Shown piece by piece: positions 1 through 6,192 of a stretch of 6,192 nt of DNA. The DNA is taken from assembly GCA_001800945.1 (NCBI GenBank), contig MGWJ01000073.1, positions 1 to 6,192 of the forward strand, in the 5' to 3' direction. How positions within the stretch are numbered: the stretch's first letter is position 1; each line of letters opens with the position of its first letter. Position numbers and translations under genes: made by a program. Origin of the DNA: Flavobacteria bacterium RIFCSPLOWO2_12_FULL_31_7. Its GTDB lineage: Bacteria > Bacteroidota > Bacteroidia > Flavobacteriales > Flavobacteriaceae. Below the pieces are notes generated by a model, which saw only the letters and a program-made list of their open reading frames with translations, searched no databases and was not told where the DNA came from.

Positions 1-2506
1 CACCAGCATTTATTCTCCAGTAAACAACTGGCGAGCCAATTCCTGTAGGAATCCCACTAGCATCTGTTATAGTTGCTGATATAACTCTACTACCTTCAAA
101 ACAAGTTGTTACAGGAGCTGTATGAGAGATTGTTGGTGCTGTAAAATCAGCTAAAACCCCAGTAAATTCATCAGCACCTATATCTGGTGTAGTAACATTT
201 CTCACATTCCCATCAAAATCATCAGTAATACCTGGAACAGGAGAAGCTCCACTTTCAATTTGTGTTGCTACAGCAGTATCGATATGTAAAAAATTCGCAT
301 TTGATCCAGTTGTAGAAACAAACGTTGGATTTTCTGTTATTGAAGCTGTATCTCTTGTTCCAACTCTGTTTTTGAATGCTGCTAAAGTTACATCTGTATT
401 TGTACCATCAGTAAATATAGTACTTCCATAAAACAAATTATTATTAGAAGCTGCATCGTAAGTAGTTAAAGTTGTTGAAGATCTTCTGTAAGCGGCAGCT
501 AAACCAGCTCCCATTACAGCAGAATTATTTACAAAAATATTATTTCTTAAAACAACAGTTGGGGTTGTTAAAACAGAAATTGCACTTGAACCAAATGTAG
601 CACCTGAACTAGTTGCATTAATCATTACGGTATTGTAGTTTACATTCGAAGTTGTACTCCCAGAAACGTCTATACCTCTAATTGCGTTTAAAGCGGAAGC
701 AGTTGGTGTAAATAATTCCCCAATAATATTGTTAGTAATAGTATTAGTTGTTCCTCCTGTAAGAGAAATACCAACTACAGTTGCACTTGCACCAGAACTA
801 GAAATATTGTAAATTTTATTTTTACTTAAATTAATAACTCCTACAGAACATGTTATTGCTGTATAATTTACACCCGCTCCAACATATCCGGCTGTTTTAG
901 CAAAAGTATGAACTGTATTGTTAAAAACATTTTTATTACCAGCAACTCCAAATTCCACAATACCACGAATAGCACCTCCAGCAGTTGTTAAATTATTGAC
1001 TTGATTATTAGAAATAGTTACATCAACTGAACTTGAAAATCCATAAATACCATCAATAATTCCTGTTGAAGCATTATTTGTATATGATAAATTACTTATA
1101 ACGTTGTTGTTAATTACTGAAGTAGTTGGTGATGTAAATACAATTCCTCTTAAAGTACCAGTTGTAGCCGTACTTCTTGAAAAGTTATTAATCGTATTAT
1201 TTAAAACATTTAAATTTATTGGAGAACCTCCAGCAATTAGAATATGTGTTCCTGTACCTGGTATAACACTTCCAGCAGAAATATTATTACCATTAATATT
1301 AACCGTTGTAGCTGTTGCAGAATTCACAATACCATTAATAGTTGCTCCAGTTGCAGTAGAATAATTTAACACAAGTGTATTATTATTAATATTTATTGTG
1401 TTAGCTGCTGCTGTACTCCCAGCTGCATTACTAATTCCATCTAATTGCGATGTTGTACCTCCACCTGAAAGCGTAATTGTATTATTATTGATAGCTAACG
1501 AAGCTGATGTACTCCCTGAAGTAATAATCCCTCTTAATGTTGAGACATGATTTACACCACTTCCATTATTATTGTTAACGGTGTTAAATGAAACATTTGC
1601 AGCCCACTGATCAACAATTCTAATACCAGCAGCAGGATTTGCAGCAGCAGCAGCTCCTCCGTAATTTAATACGGTATTTCCTGTTGCTAATGAAAGTCCT
1701 CCGACATCATTATTTGTATCAGCCAAAGTAAAAGGTGATGCAGCAGCAAAACCACGTAATACAATTCCATAATTACCACCATTAATAGTGTTACTATAAA
1801 ACTTATTGTTTGAACTAGCACCAGAAGCAGCAGTAACTGTTAATACAGTAGTTGATGCTAAAGCAGTAGAATTCATCATAGCAATACCAACAGAACCTTC
1901 TACCATTGGAGCTGTACTGTTAGCATTATTAACACGTTGCATGTTAAATATACAATTCTGTATCGTATTATTATTACATCCATCCGTTGCAGACAATTTA
2001 AACATACCTAAACCGACTTCCATAGTTGCTGGGTTTGTTGTATTAGAATCTGTAAAAGTGATTGCGTCTAAAGTAACATAATCTGCACCGACTAATTTAA
2101 AAATACCATCTGGTACAGCACTAGCAGGCGTTGCAGTTCCAACACCAGCATTTAAAACTGTAGTAGCACCAGTTCCAATAATTGTAATAGTGTTTGTTGA
2201 ATTTAACACTGGATTTAAAGTTGCACTACCAAGCAATAAGCCAGTTGGCGGAGTATTTTCCGTTCCAGCCGCTAATGTTAATGTAATAGGTCCCGACATT
2301 GCATTTACAGCATTTAAATCGGTTAAAGCATTAGCAAGTGATGTATAACTTGTTGCTAAATTTGGTGTGGTGTTTGTATTATTTGTTACAGTAACCGCAA
2401 TTTGAGCGTTAACCGTACTTACAAATAAACTAAACACCATCACTAAAAACATAAATACCTTTTTGGTACTTATCATTTTTACAGAAAAAAAGTAAAATTT
2501 TTTCAT
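1..2506 (-). CDS. Secreted parallel beta-helix surface protein, C-terminus beyond the window
   Basis: The frame has no stop from 2506 to the left edge (835 codons), and a TAG lies in frame just upstream of the start. The first ATG is at 2506. A second in-frame ATG at 2476 has the more A-rich leader and gives a more standard 25-residue signal peptide, so either could be used. From 2506, residues 1-35 form a signal peptide (MISTKK at 11-16, then a hydrophobic core) ending VNAQ. The mature chain is rich in Asn, Thr, Ser, Gly and Ala. Residues about 290-660 hold regular coils of the form GI...V.I.NN.I, as expected for a right-handed parallel beta-helix. The motif DFDGNVRN (765-772) followed by PDIGADEF (774-781) is the usual end of such helices in Bacteroidota. 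An Ig-like domain begins near residue 790 and is cut at the edge. The role is probably cell-surface adhesion or polysaccharide contact, but no catalytic residues are recognisable. A T9SS sorting domain is likely at the missing C-terminus but is not seen. Confidence 0.85.
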   Translation of the reverse strand, partial: MKKFYFFSVKMISTKKVFMFLVMVFSLFVSTVNAQIAVTVTNNTNTTPNLATSYTSLANALTDLNAVNAMSGPITLTLAAGTENTPPTGLLLGSATLNPVLNSTNTITIIGTGATTVLNAGVGTATPASAVPDGIFKLVGADYVTLDAITFTDSNTTNPATMEVGLGMFKLSATDGCNNNTIQNCIFNMQRVNNANSTAPMVEGSVGIAMMNSTALASTTVLTVTAASGASSNNKFYSNTINGGNYGIVLRGFAAASPFTLADTNNDVGGLSLATGNTVLNYGGAAAAANPAAGIRIVDQWAANVSFNTVNNNNGSGVNHVSTLRGIITSGSTSASLAINNNTITLSGGGTTSQLDGISNAAGSTAAANTININNNTLVLNYSTATGATINGIVNSATATTVNINGNNISAGSVIPGTGTHILIAGGSPINLNVLNNTINNFSRSTATTGTLRGIVFTSPTTSVINNNVISNLSYTNNASTGIIDGIYGFSSSVDVTISNNQVNNLTTAGGAIRGIVEFGVAGNKNVFNNTVHTFAKTAGYVGAGVNYTAITCSVGVINLSKNKIYNISSSGASATVVGISLTGGTTNTITNNIIGELFTPTASALNAIRGIDVSGSTTSNVNYNTVMINATSSGATFGSSAISVLTTPTVVLRNNIFVNNSAVMGAGLAAAYRRSSTTLTTYDAASNNNLFYGSTIFTDGTNTDVTLAAFKNRVGTRDTASITENPTFVSTTGSNANFLHIDTAVATQIESGASPVPGITDDFDGNVRNVTTPDIGADEFTGVLADFTAPTISHTAPVTTCFEGSRVISATITDASGIPTGIGSPVVYWRINAG
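527..1627 (-). repeat. About 11 beta-helix repeats with a period near 32 residues (95 bp)
   Basis: Within the beta-helix protein, a small-residue/Ile step (usually Gly-Ile, as in LRGI, LDGI, INGI, IDGI, IRGI) recurs with its first residue at about 294, 326, 357, 392, 423, 454, 486, 515, 547, 579, 611 and 642. Positions 423, 547 and 642 are degenerate and lack the Gly. Each step is followed 8-15 residues later by an Asn-rich strand such as INNNTI, INGNNI, VLNNTI, ISNNQV or ITNNII. The mean spacing is close to 32 residues, which fits one long coil per unit. The units are similar in protein sequence but diverged in DNA, so this is an old protein repeat and not a recent tandem duplication. Closer to the N-terminus, Gly-Ile steps occur at 207 and 247, but their spacing is irregular. 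Confidence 0.7.
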
Positions 2507-2581
2507 AGAATAATGGATGTTTGTTAAAAATTTTATAAAAAGCTAACTAAAGTATTGTTTTTTTAACAAAGCGAAGTAAAA

Positions 2582-2609
2582 CATCGACAAAATCACCTAT
2601 TAGTCGATG
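2582..2609. repeat. Short inverted repeat upstream of the beta-helix gene
   Basis: CATCGAC (2582-2588) and GTCGATG (2603-2609) are perfect 7-base inverted arms around a 14-base spacer. The centre lies about 90 bases upstream of the ATG at 2506. It could be an operator or a weak RNA hairpin in the leader. The arms are short, the spacer is AT-rich, and chance cannot be excluded. Confidence 0.3.
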
Positions 2610-2626
2610 AAATGCTTATAAAACAA

Positions 2627-2654
2627 ATAAATCTCTCATTTCTGAGAGATTTAT
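2627..2654 (-). terminator. Second of two tandem terminator hairpins after the OmpA-family gene
   Basis: There is a perfect 12-bp stem (ATAAATCTCTCA at 2627-2638 against TGAGAGATTTAT at 2643-2654) with a 4-base loop. Read on the minus strand, it is followed by a T-rich run (TTTGTTTTATA). The plus-strand side has no T-run, so it should act mainly on minus-strand transcripts. It lies 8 bases beyond the first hairpin. Confidence 0.65.
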
Positions 2655-2661
2655 CTATATG

Positions 2662-2694
2662 AAAAAGGCAGTTTAAAATATAAACTGCCTTTTT
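2662..2694 (-). terminator. Rho-independent terminator after the OmpA-family gene
   Basis: The stem pairs AAAAAGGCAGTTTA (2662-2675) with TAAACTGCCTTTTT (2681-2694), 14 bp with a 5-base loop. It starts 7 bases after the stop codon at 2702-2704. On the minus strand it has the classic form of an A-run, a stem with a GC core, and a run of five Ts. The symmetric A and T tails mean it could also stop plus-strand transcripts. Confidence 0.85.
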
Positions 2695-2701
2695 GGAATT
2701 A

Positions 2702-4567
2702 TTATTTTTTTATGATTAAGAACTCACTACGTCTGTTTTGAGCATGTTCTTCTTCAGTACATTCTGTACAAGGAACTTTAGGTTGAGTTTCTCCCATTCC
2801 ACTTCCTGTAATTCTGTTTTTAGCAATTCCTTTTGAAACTATATATTGTACAGTAGATTTTGCTCTTCTGTCTGATAGTTTTAAGTTATAGCTATCTGCA
2901 CCACGATTATCTGTATGTGATTTAGCATCAATAACCATATTCGGATATTCATTCATTACTTTAACCAACTTGTCTAATTCTTCAGCACCTTGTTCAGTTA
3001 TGTTAGATTTGTTGTATTCAAAGAAAATTGGTTGCAAAATCACTTCTCTTTCTGTAATAATTGGTTTGATAGGCGTCATGTTTAACACAATCGATTTTGG
3101 TCCGTTTTGAGATTTCTCCATTGAAACACTCCCGTTTTCGTACCCAGTTCTAGTAGCATTAAAACTTGCCACCTGGTCACATTCTACTCCAAATTTCGTT
3201 TCTCCCATATCGTTAGAAACTTGATTTCCTTTTTCTACACCTTTATTATTTAAGAAAGTAACATTGGCACCTGAAAGCAATTTACCTGTTTCAGCATCTT
3301 TAACAACAATAGTTGCATCTACACCACAAACTGCGTTAGCTTGGTAAATGTCGTCGTTTCCTTCTCTATTACTAGAAAAATATCCAACATTTTTTTGCAA
3401 GTTGTATGAAAATGCAAAATCATCTTTTGGTGAATTTACTGGCTCACCAACGTTTGTAGCTTTTTCGTTAGTATTTGTATTTTGTTTGAAAACATCGTAT
3501 CCACCAAATCCTTGTCTTCCGTTTGATGAAAAGAATAAAATATTGTCATCCTGGATTGAAGGAAAACTTTCGTTCGCTTCTGTATTAACATTAGGTCCTA
3601 AGTTAACTGGCGTTCCATAAGTTTCACCATCTACACTTACTTTCCAAATGTCTTCACCTCCAAATCCACCTGGCATATCAGAAGAAAAATATAATGTTTT
3701 TCCGTCTTTACTAATACTTGGGTTTCTTACAGAATAATCTACACTATTAATAGATAATGGTTTTGAATTTGACCATTTATCGCCATCTTTAGTCGCTTTA
3801 TATAAATAGATTTGACCGAATTTTAGCTTTTTTTCTTTATTCTTTTTAAATTCACTTTCATTAAAACTTTCACTACCATAATAAATAGTTGAGCCATCTG
3901 ATGTGATAGTTGCTGGACCATCATGCCATTTTGTATTCAACTCTGCAACTTCTGTAGCTTGACTTAAAGTCCCGTCTGCATTTCTTGTAGCTTTGTATAA
4001 ATCTAAATAAGGTTGGTCGTCCATCCCACTTGCTTTTCTGGCAGTATTTCTAGCACTTGTGAAAAACACTTCGTTATTATTTGTTAAAACAGCTCCAAAA
4101 TCAGCTTTATCACTACTTACATCAGATTTTTTAGCATCGTATTGCTTACTTTGACTTTTTAAAACTGTTAAATAGTTTGGATTGTTTTTAAATGCTTTAG
4201 CTCTGGCGTCATTAGGTTGCATTTTTGCAAATTGTTCCATTTGTGCTTCTGCTCCTTTTAAATTACCTTCTGCTTTTAACATTTGAGCATATCTAAAATG
4301 CGTTTCAGCATCTTGAGAAGTTTCTACTGCTTTAGCATACCAAGTTGCTGCTTCTTTCGTATTAAAGATATTAAAATAACTGTCTCCTAATTGTTTGTAG
4401 ACATACCCATCAGCTTTACCTTTTTCAACTAATTTTGAATAGGCCTTAGCTGCATCCACATACTCTAATCTGTCGTATAATTTATCTGCCTCTTTAGTGT
4501 CTTTATTTTGCGCCAATACTCCTGTTGAAAGAAATAACGCACTTGCTAGTATATAAATATTTTTCAT
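2702..4567 (-). CDS. PorE-like OmpA-family protein: TPR, PD40 propeller, Ig/CRD-like, OmpA
   Basis: This complete 621-residue protein probably acts in the periplasm, linking an outer-membrane T9SS-associated assembly to peptidoglycan. Residues 1-20 are a signal peptide ending VLAQ. There is no lipobox cysteine, so it is a soluble or barrel-associated form. TPR-like helices cover about 23-125. Five PD40/WD40-like blades follow at about 157-196, 217-258, 281-310, 334-361 and 383-409; the YFSS/FFSS strands and the GFGGEDIW and GFGGYDVF turns are clear. A carboxypeptidase-regulatory or CNA-B-like domain (about 416-500, DAETGKLLSGANV) leads to the OmpA domain (about 512-621). There D553 and R568 sit 15 residues apart, as in the diaminopimelate-binding pair, and NRRSEF closes the fold. 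C600 and C603 form a CxxC pair near the end. The layout matches what is known of Porphyromonas PorE. The ATG lies 24 bases after the PorP/SprF stop in an A-rich leader, so the two genes are probably cotranscribed. This may be a paralogue serving only the local cargo. Confidence 0.93.
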   Translation of the reverse strand: MKNIYILASALFLSTGVLAQNKDTKEADKLYDRLEYVDAAKAYSKLVEKGKADGYVYKQLGDSYFNIFNTKEAATWYAKAVETSQDAETHFRYAQMLKAEGNLKGAEAQMEQFAKMQPNDARAKAFKNNPNYLTVLKSQSKQYDAKKSDVSSDKADFGAVLTNNNEVFFTSARNTARKASGMDDQPYLDLYKATRNADGTLSQATEVAELNTKWHDGPATITSDGSTIYYGSESFNESEFKKNKEKKLKFGQIYLYKATKDGDKWSNSKPLSINSVDYSVRNPSISKDGKTLYFSSDMPGGFGGEDIWKVSVDGETYGTPVNLGPNVNTEANESFPSIQDDNILFFSSNGRQGFGGYDVFKQNTNTNEKATNVGEPVNSPKDDFAFSYNLQKNVGYFSSNREGNDDIYQANAVCGVDATIVVKDAETGKLLSGANVTFLNNKGVEKGNQVSNDMGETKFGVECDQVASFNATRTGYENGSVSMEKSQNGPKSIVLNMTPIKPIITEREVILQPIFFEYNKSNITEQGAEELDKLVKVMNEYPNMVIDAKSHTDNRGADSYNLKLSDRRAKSTVQYIVSKGIAKNRITGSGMGETQPKVPCTECTEEEHAQNRRSEFLIIKK

Positions 4568-4591
4568 ATGTATTTTTCTTTGTTGGGTAGA

Positions 4592-5512
4592 TTAAAAATA
4601 ACGTGGTGAACGCGATACTTTTTTGCTAAAGTTAACATCAAACAACAAGATTACCTCATGAGATGATGGTGTTGTTACTTTTAAATCTGAAACGATATGA
4701 TCGTAAGCATAACCAATCTTTAAAGATGGTGTAATTGCGTAATTTACCATAGCACCAAAACTGTCATCTAACCTATAAGTTCCTCCAATTTCAAATTTAT
4801 CCTTGAACAAAAAGTTAGTTGAAACATCCCAAGAAGCAGGCGCTTCAAATGATGACTTTGCCATAAAAAATGGTTTGAATTTTACGTTTTCATTAATATC
4901 GAATACATAACCCCCTGTGAAAAAATAATGACTCGTTTCACTACCATAGCTTCTTCCGTCAAAATCCAAATGTTTAGATCTCATCATATTCGGAACAGAC
5001 AAACCTATATAGTATTTATTTGTATAATAAAATGCTCCTGTACCAAAATTAAAATAACTATTACTAACATCAGATCCAAAAACTCCGTCTGTTGGATCTG
5101 GTAATGTACTTGCAATTCTACTATTTAAAGCAACATTATGTAATGTTAATCCTGCTTTTAATCCTAAGGCCAACTTGTGTTCGCCACCTAATTTTAAAGT
5201 GTAAGAGAAATCCCCATAAACGTTATTCTCTTCAACCGGTCCAATTTTATCTGAAACCACAGATAATCCTAAACCTACATTTTTTCCTACTGGACTGTGT
5301 CCGAATAAAGTGCTTGTTGTTGGCGCATCTTCTAATTCTACCCATTGTCTTCTGTGTAAAAGACCCATTGATAAATTTTCTTTACTACCAGCATAAGCAG
5401 GGTTCATAACACTCATATTATACATATATTGTGTATAATGTGGGTCTTGTTGCGCAGATACTTCAGAAAGTAATCCTAGGGTCAACAATAAACCTAAATA
5501 TATTTTTCTCAT
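4592..5512 (-). CDS. PorP/SprF-family type IX secretion outer-membrane protein
   Basis: This complete 306-residue protein has a signal peptide (1-20, cleavage after VSA). The family's hallmark start, QQDPHYTQYMYN (21-32), is followed by NPAYAGS (37-43) and RRQW (54-57). The rest is a chain of amphipathic beta-strands typical of an outer-membrane barrel. It ends SPRYF, with a terminal aromatic residue as expected for barrel insertion. In Flavobacterium johnsoniae, SprF is needed for surface delivery of the adhesin SprB, and type-B sorting-domain cargos generally depend on a neighbouring PorP/SprF paralogue. The adjacent upstream gene here encodes a type-B domain, so I infer that this protein is its dedicated partner. 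The start codon lies 63 bases after the cargo gene's stop, and a strong hairpin lies between them. The PorE-like OmpA gene follows after 24 bases. It is one of a many-paralogue family, so no single gene symbol is justified. Confidence 0.93.
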   Translation of the reverse strand: MRKIYLGLLLTLGLLSEVSAQQDPHYTQYMYNMSVMNPAYAGSKENLSMGLLHRRQWVELEDAPTTSTLFGHSPVGKNVGLGLSVVSDKIGPVEENNVYGDFSYTLKLGGEHKLALGLKAGLTLHNVALNSRIASTLPDPTDGVFGSDVSNSYFNFGTGAFYYTNKYYIGLSVPNMMRSKHLDFDGRSYGSETSHYFFTGGYVFDINENVKFKPFFMAKSSFEAPASWDVSTNFLFKDKFEIGGTYRLDDSFGAMVNYAITPSLKIGYAYDHIVSDLKVTTPSSHEVILLFDVNFSKKVSRSPRYF

Positions 5513-5532
5513 ATTGATGTTGTTTAATAAAA

Positions 5533-5565
5533 TCTACTCTTTTACCACTTTGATAAAAGAGTAGA
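5533..5565 (-). terminator. Hairpin between the cargo gene and the PorP/SprF gene (terminator or attenuator)
   Basis: There is a perfect 12-bp stem (TCTACTCTTTTA at 5533-5544 against TAAAAGAGTAGA at 5554-5565) with a 9-base loop. It begins 10 bases after the cargo stop codon (5576-5578) and is followed on the minus strand by TTTTATT. The PorP/SprF ATG at 5512 is only 20 bases beyond it, leaving little room for a new promoter. Partial termination or 3'-end protection of the cargo mRNA is therefore more likely than a full stop. The stem is AT-rich, and the plus-strand side also has a T-rich run. Confidence 0.6.
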
Positions 5566-5575
5566 ATTATTTTTC

Positions 5576-6192
5576 TTAATGTACTCTATTAATATAAATC
5601 CAACCTGTTTTCTTCTCTCCAGAAACTAACTCAATTACATAGTAGTAAGTTCCGTCTGGCATGTCACCACCTCCGTTAAACTTACCATGCCAATCGTTGT
5701 TGTAATTGGTTTTCGTGTAAACTTCTTTACCGTATCTGTTGAAGATTTCAACTTTATTAGCTACAAGTTCTAAATAATCATTAGAACCATCACCATTAGG
5801 CGAAATACCTTTTTGGATTTCACATAATTCAACTTGAACAGTCATTGTTGTTGGGTTCGCACATTCTGTAGTATTTGGTGTAAACGTGTACACTGAAGTA
5901 CCGCCAACAGTAGTATCTACAAATGCAGGTGACCATGTTCCATCAATTCCATTTGTTGAAGTAATTGGTAACGTTACATTTCCATCTCCGATACATAAGT
6001 CTGGAATTGGATCAAACGTTGGAGTAACTTTTGATTGAATAGTAACAATAAAACTTGTTTCATCAGTACAATTAGGCGTAGTTCCTGTTTGAGTATAAAC
6101 ATAAATTGTTTGAGAAGTTGTAATAATATCTCCTGCATTCAATAAAGTTCCTGTACCACCTGAAGCAGTATAATAATTGTTTCCGGCAGATA
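5576..6192 (-). CDS. C-terminal end of a large secreted protein with a type-B T9SS sorting domain
   Basis: The frame is open from the right edge to the TAA at 5576-5578, giving 204 visible residues; the start lies outside the window. A TTG at 6140-6142 is internal and is not a credible start. Visible residues 1-52 are the end of one Ig-like module (YYTASGG, TIYVYTQTG, a Cys at 41, then SFIVTI). Residues about 53-121 are a second module (LCIGDG, GTWSP, YTFTP, Cys at 66 and 110). The last 80 or so residues are a gliding-motility-associated type-B sorting domain (CHU_C type): SPNGDG at 130-135, VEIFNRYGKEVY at 147-158, DMPDGTYYYVI at 176-186 and KKTGWIYINR at 193-202. In known systems this domain directs export through the T9SS to the cell surface, and some carriers are motility adhesins. 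The repeats suggest a long, perhaps very large, protein, but its size and binding target cannot be seen. It is followed by the PorP/SprF and PorE-like genes. Confidence 0.9.
   Translation of the reverse strand, partial: SAGNNYYTASGGTGTLLNAGDIITTSQTIYVYTQTGTTPNCTDETSFIVTIQSKVTPTFDPIPDLCIGDGNVTLPITSTNGIDGTWSPAFVDTTVGGTSVYTFTPNTTECANPTTMTVQVELCEIQKGISPNGDGSNDYLELVANKVEIFNRYGKEVYTKTNYNNDWHGKFNGGGDMPDGTYYYVIELVSGEKKTGWIYINRVH

Larger units (their letters stand above)
2507..2701 (-). promoter_or_regulatory. Intergenic region expected to hold the beta-helix gene promoter
   Basis: This 195-base gap separates the OmpA-family gene from the beta-helix gene. Its right half carries two terminator hairpins, so the downstream gene should need its own promoter in the left half (about 2507-2626). 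No perfect match to the Bacteroidota pattern TTG-N19-TAnnTTTG was found. The nearest -7-like string is TACTTTAG on the minus strand at 2547-2554, without a well-spaced -33 element. The region also holds the inverted repeat at 2582-2609. No coding potential is seen here. Confidence 0.4.

Noticed and set aside
1104..1364. Open frame of 86 codons on the plus strand
   Set aside because: It is antisense to the beta-helix gene. Its Val/Leu/Ile-rich protein is what the complement of Asn/Thr-rich repeats gives, and it has no domain or start context.
1806..2081. Open frame of 91 codons on the plus strand
   Set aside because: It is also antisense to the beta-helix gene, which has a clear signal peptide and a continuous 835-codon frame across this stretch.
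1..2506. Beta-helix protein as a polysaccharide lyase or other enzyme
   Set aside because: The fold is shared with such enzymes, but no catalytic motif was recognised, and the Asn/Thr-rich repeats plus the Ig-like domain fit a structural surface protein better.
2547..2554. TACTTTAG as a -7 promoter element
   Set aside because: It differs from TAnnTTTG at one of the fixed bases, and no TTG lies at the expected distance upstream, so it is not listed as a promoter of its own.
2543..2584. A 13-codon ORF on the minus strand upstream of the beta-helix gene
   Set aside because: It is too short to support, has no conserved feature or clear start signal, and is of a kind expected by chance in AT-rich DNA.
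3348..3620. Open frame of 90 codons on the plus strand
   Set aside because: It lies fully inside the PorE-like gene on the other strand, whose propeller domain is unmistakable here.
5092..5409. Open frame of 105 codons on the plus strand
   Set aside because: It lies inside the PorP/SprF gene on the other strand. Its composition looks like a shadow frame and no family is recognisable.
5576..6142. A complete 188-residue gene starting at TTG 6140-6142
   Set aside because: The frame continues open to the right edge with the same Ig-module sequence, there is no signal peptide, and TTG is an internal Leu codon. It is the end of a larger gene.

Overview
The window is AT-rich bacterial DNA from a member of the Bacteroidota, most likely a Flavobacteriaceae species close to Flavobacterium. 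The evidence is the protein content (a type IX secretion type-B sorting domain, a PorP/SprF barrel protein and a PorE-like OmpA protein), signal peptides ending in Ala-Gln, and A/T-rich start contexts without Shine-Dalgarno sequences. The species cannot be named from this sequence alone.

All four genes lie on the minus strand, so transcription runs from right to left. From the right edge: (1) 5576-6192 is the C-terminal end of a larger secreted protein, with Ig-like repeat modules followed by a type-B T9SS sorting domain; its 5' part is outside the window. (2) 4592-5512 encodes a complete PorP/SprF-family outer-membrane protein. (3) 2702-4567 encodes a complete 621-residue protein with the PorE-like layout TPR, five-blade PD40 propeller, Ig/CRD-like domain, OmpA peptidoglycan-binding domain. 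(4) 1-2506 is the N-terminal 835 codons of a secreted parallel beta-helix protein. Its reading frame is open through the left edge, so its C-terminus is missing.

Genes 1-3 form a typical flavobacterial cassette. The first protein is probably carried to the surface by the T9SS with help from its own PorP/SprF partner, and the OmpA protein probably ties the assembly to peptidoglycan. A strong hairpin separates gene 1 from gene 2, and two strong hairpins in tandem follow gene 3. The beta-helix gene therefore probably has its own promoter in the 195-base gap at 2507-2701, and it may be a second T9SS cargo.

There is no gene-free stretch longer than 300 bases. The gaps are 24, 63 and 195 bases. 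No tRNA, rRNA, CRISPR array, insertion sequence or phage gene was seen. This looks like a known type of surface-protein locus. The least ordinary parts are the regular 32-residue beta-helix repeat and the hairpin between cargo and partner gene.
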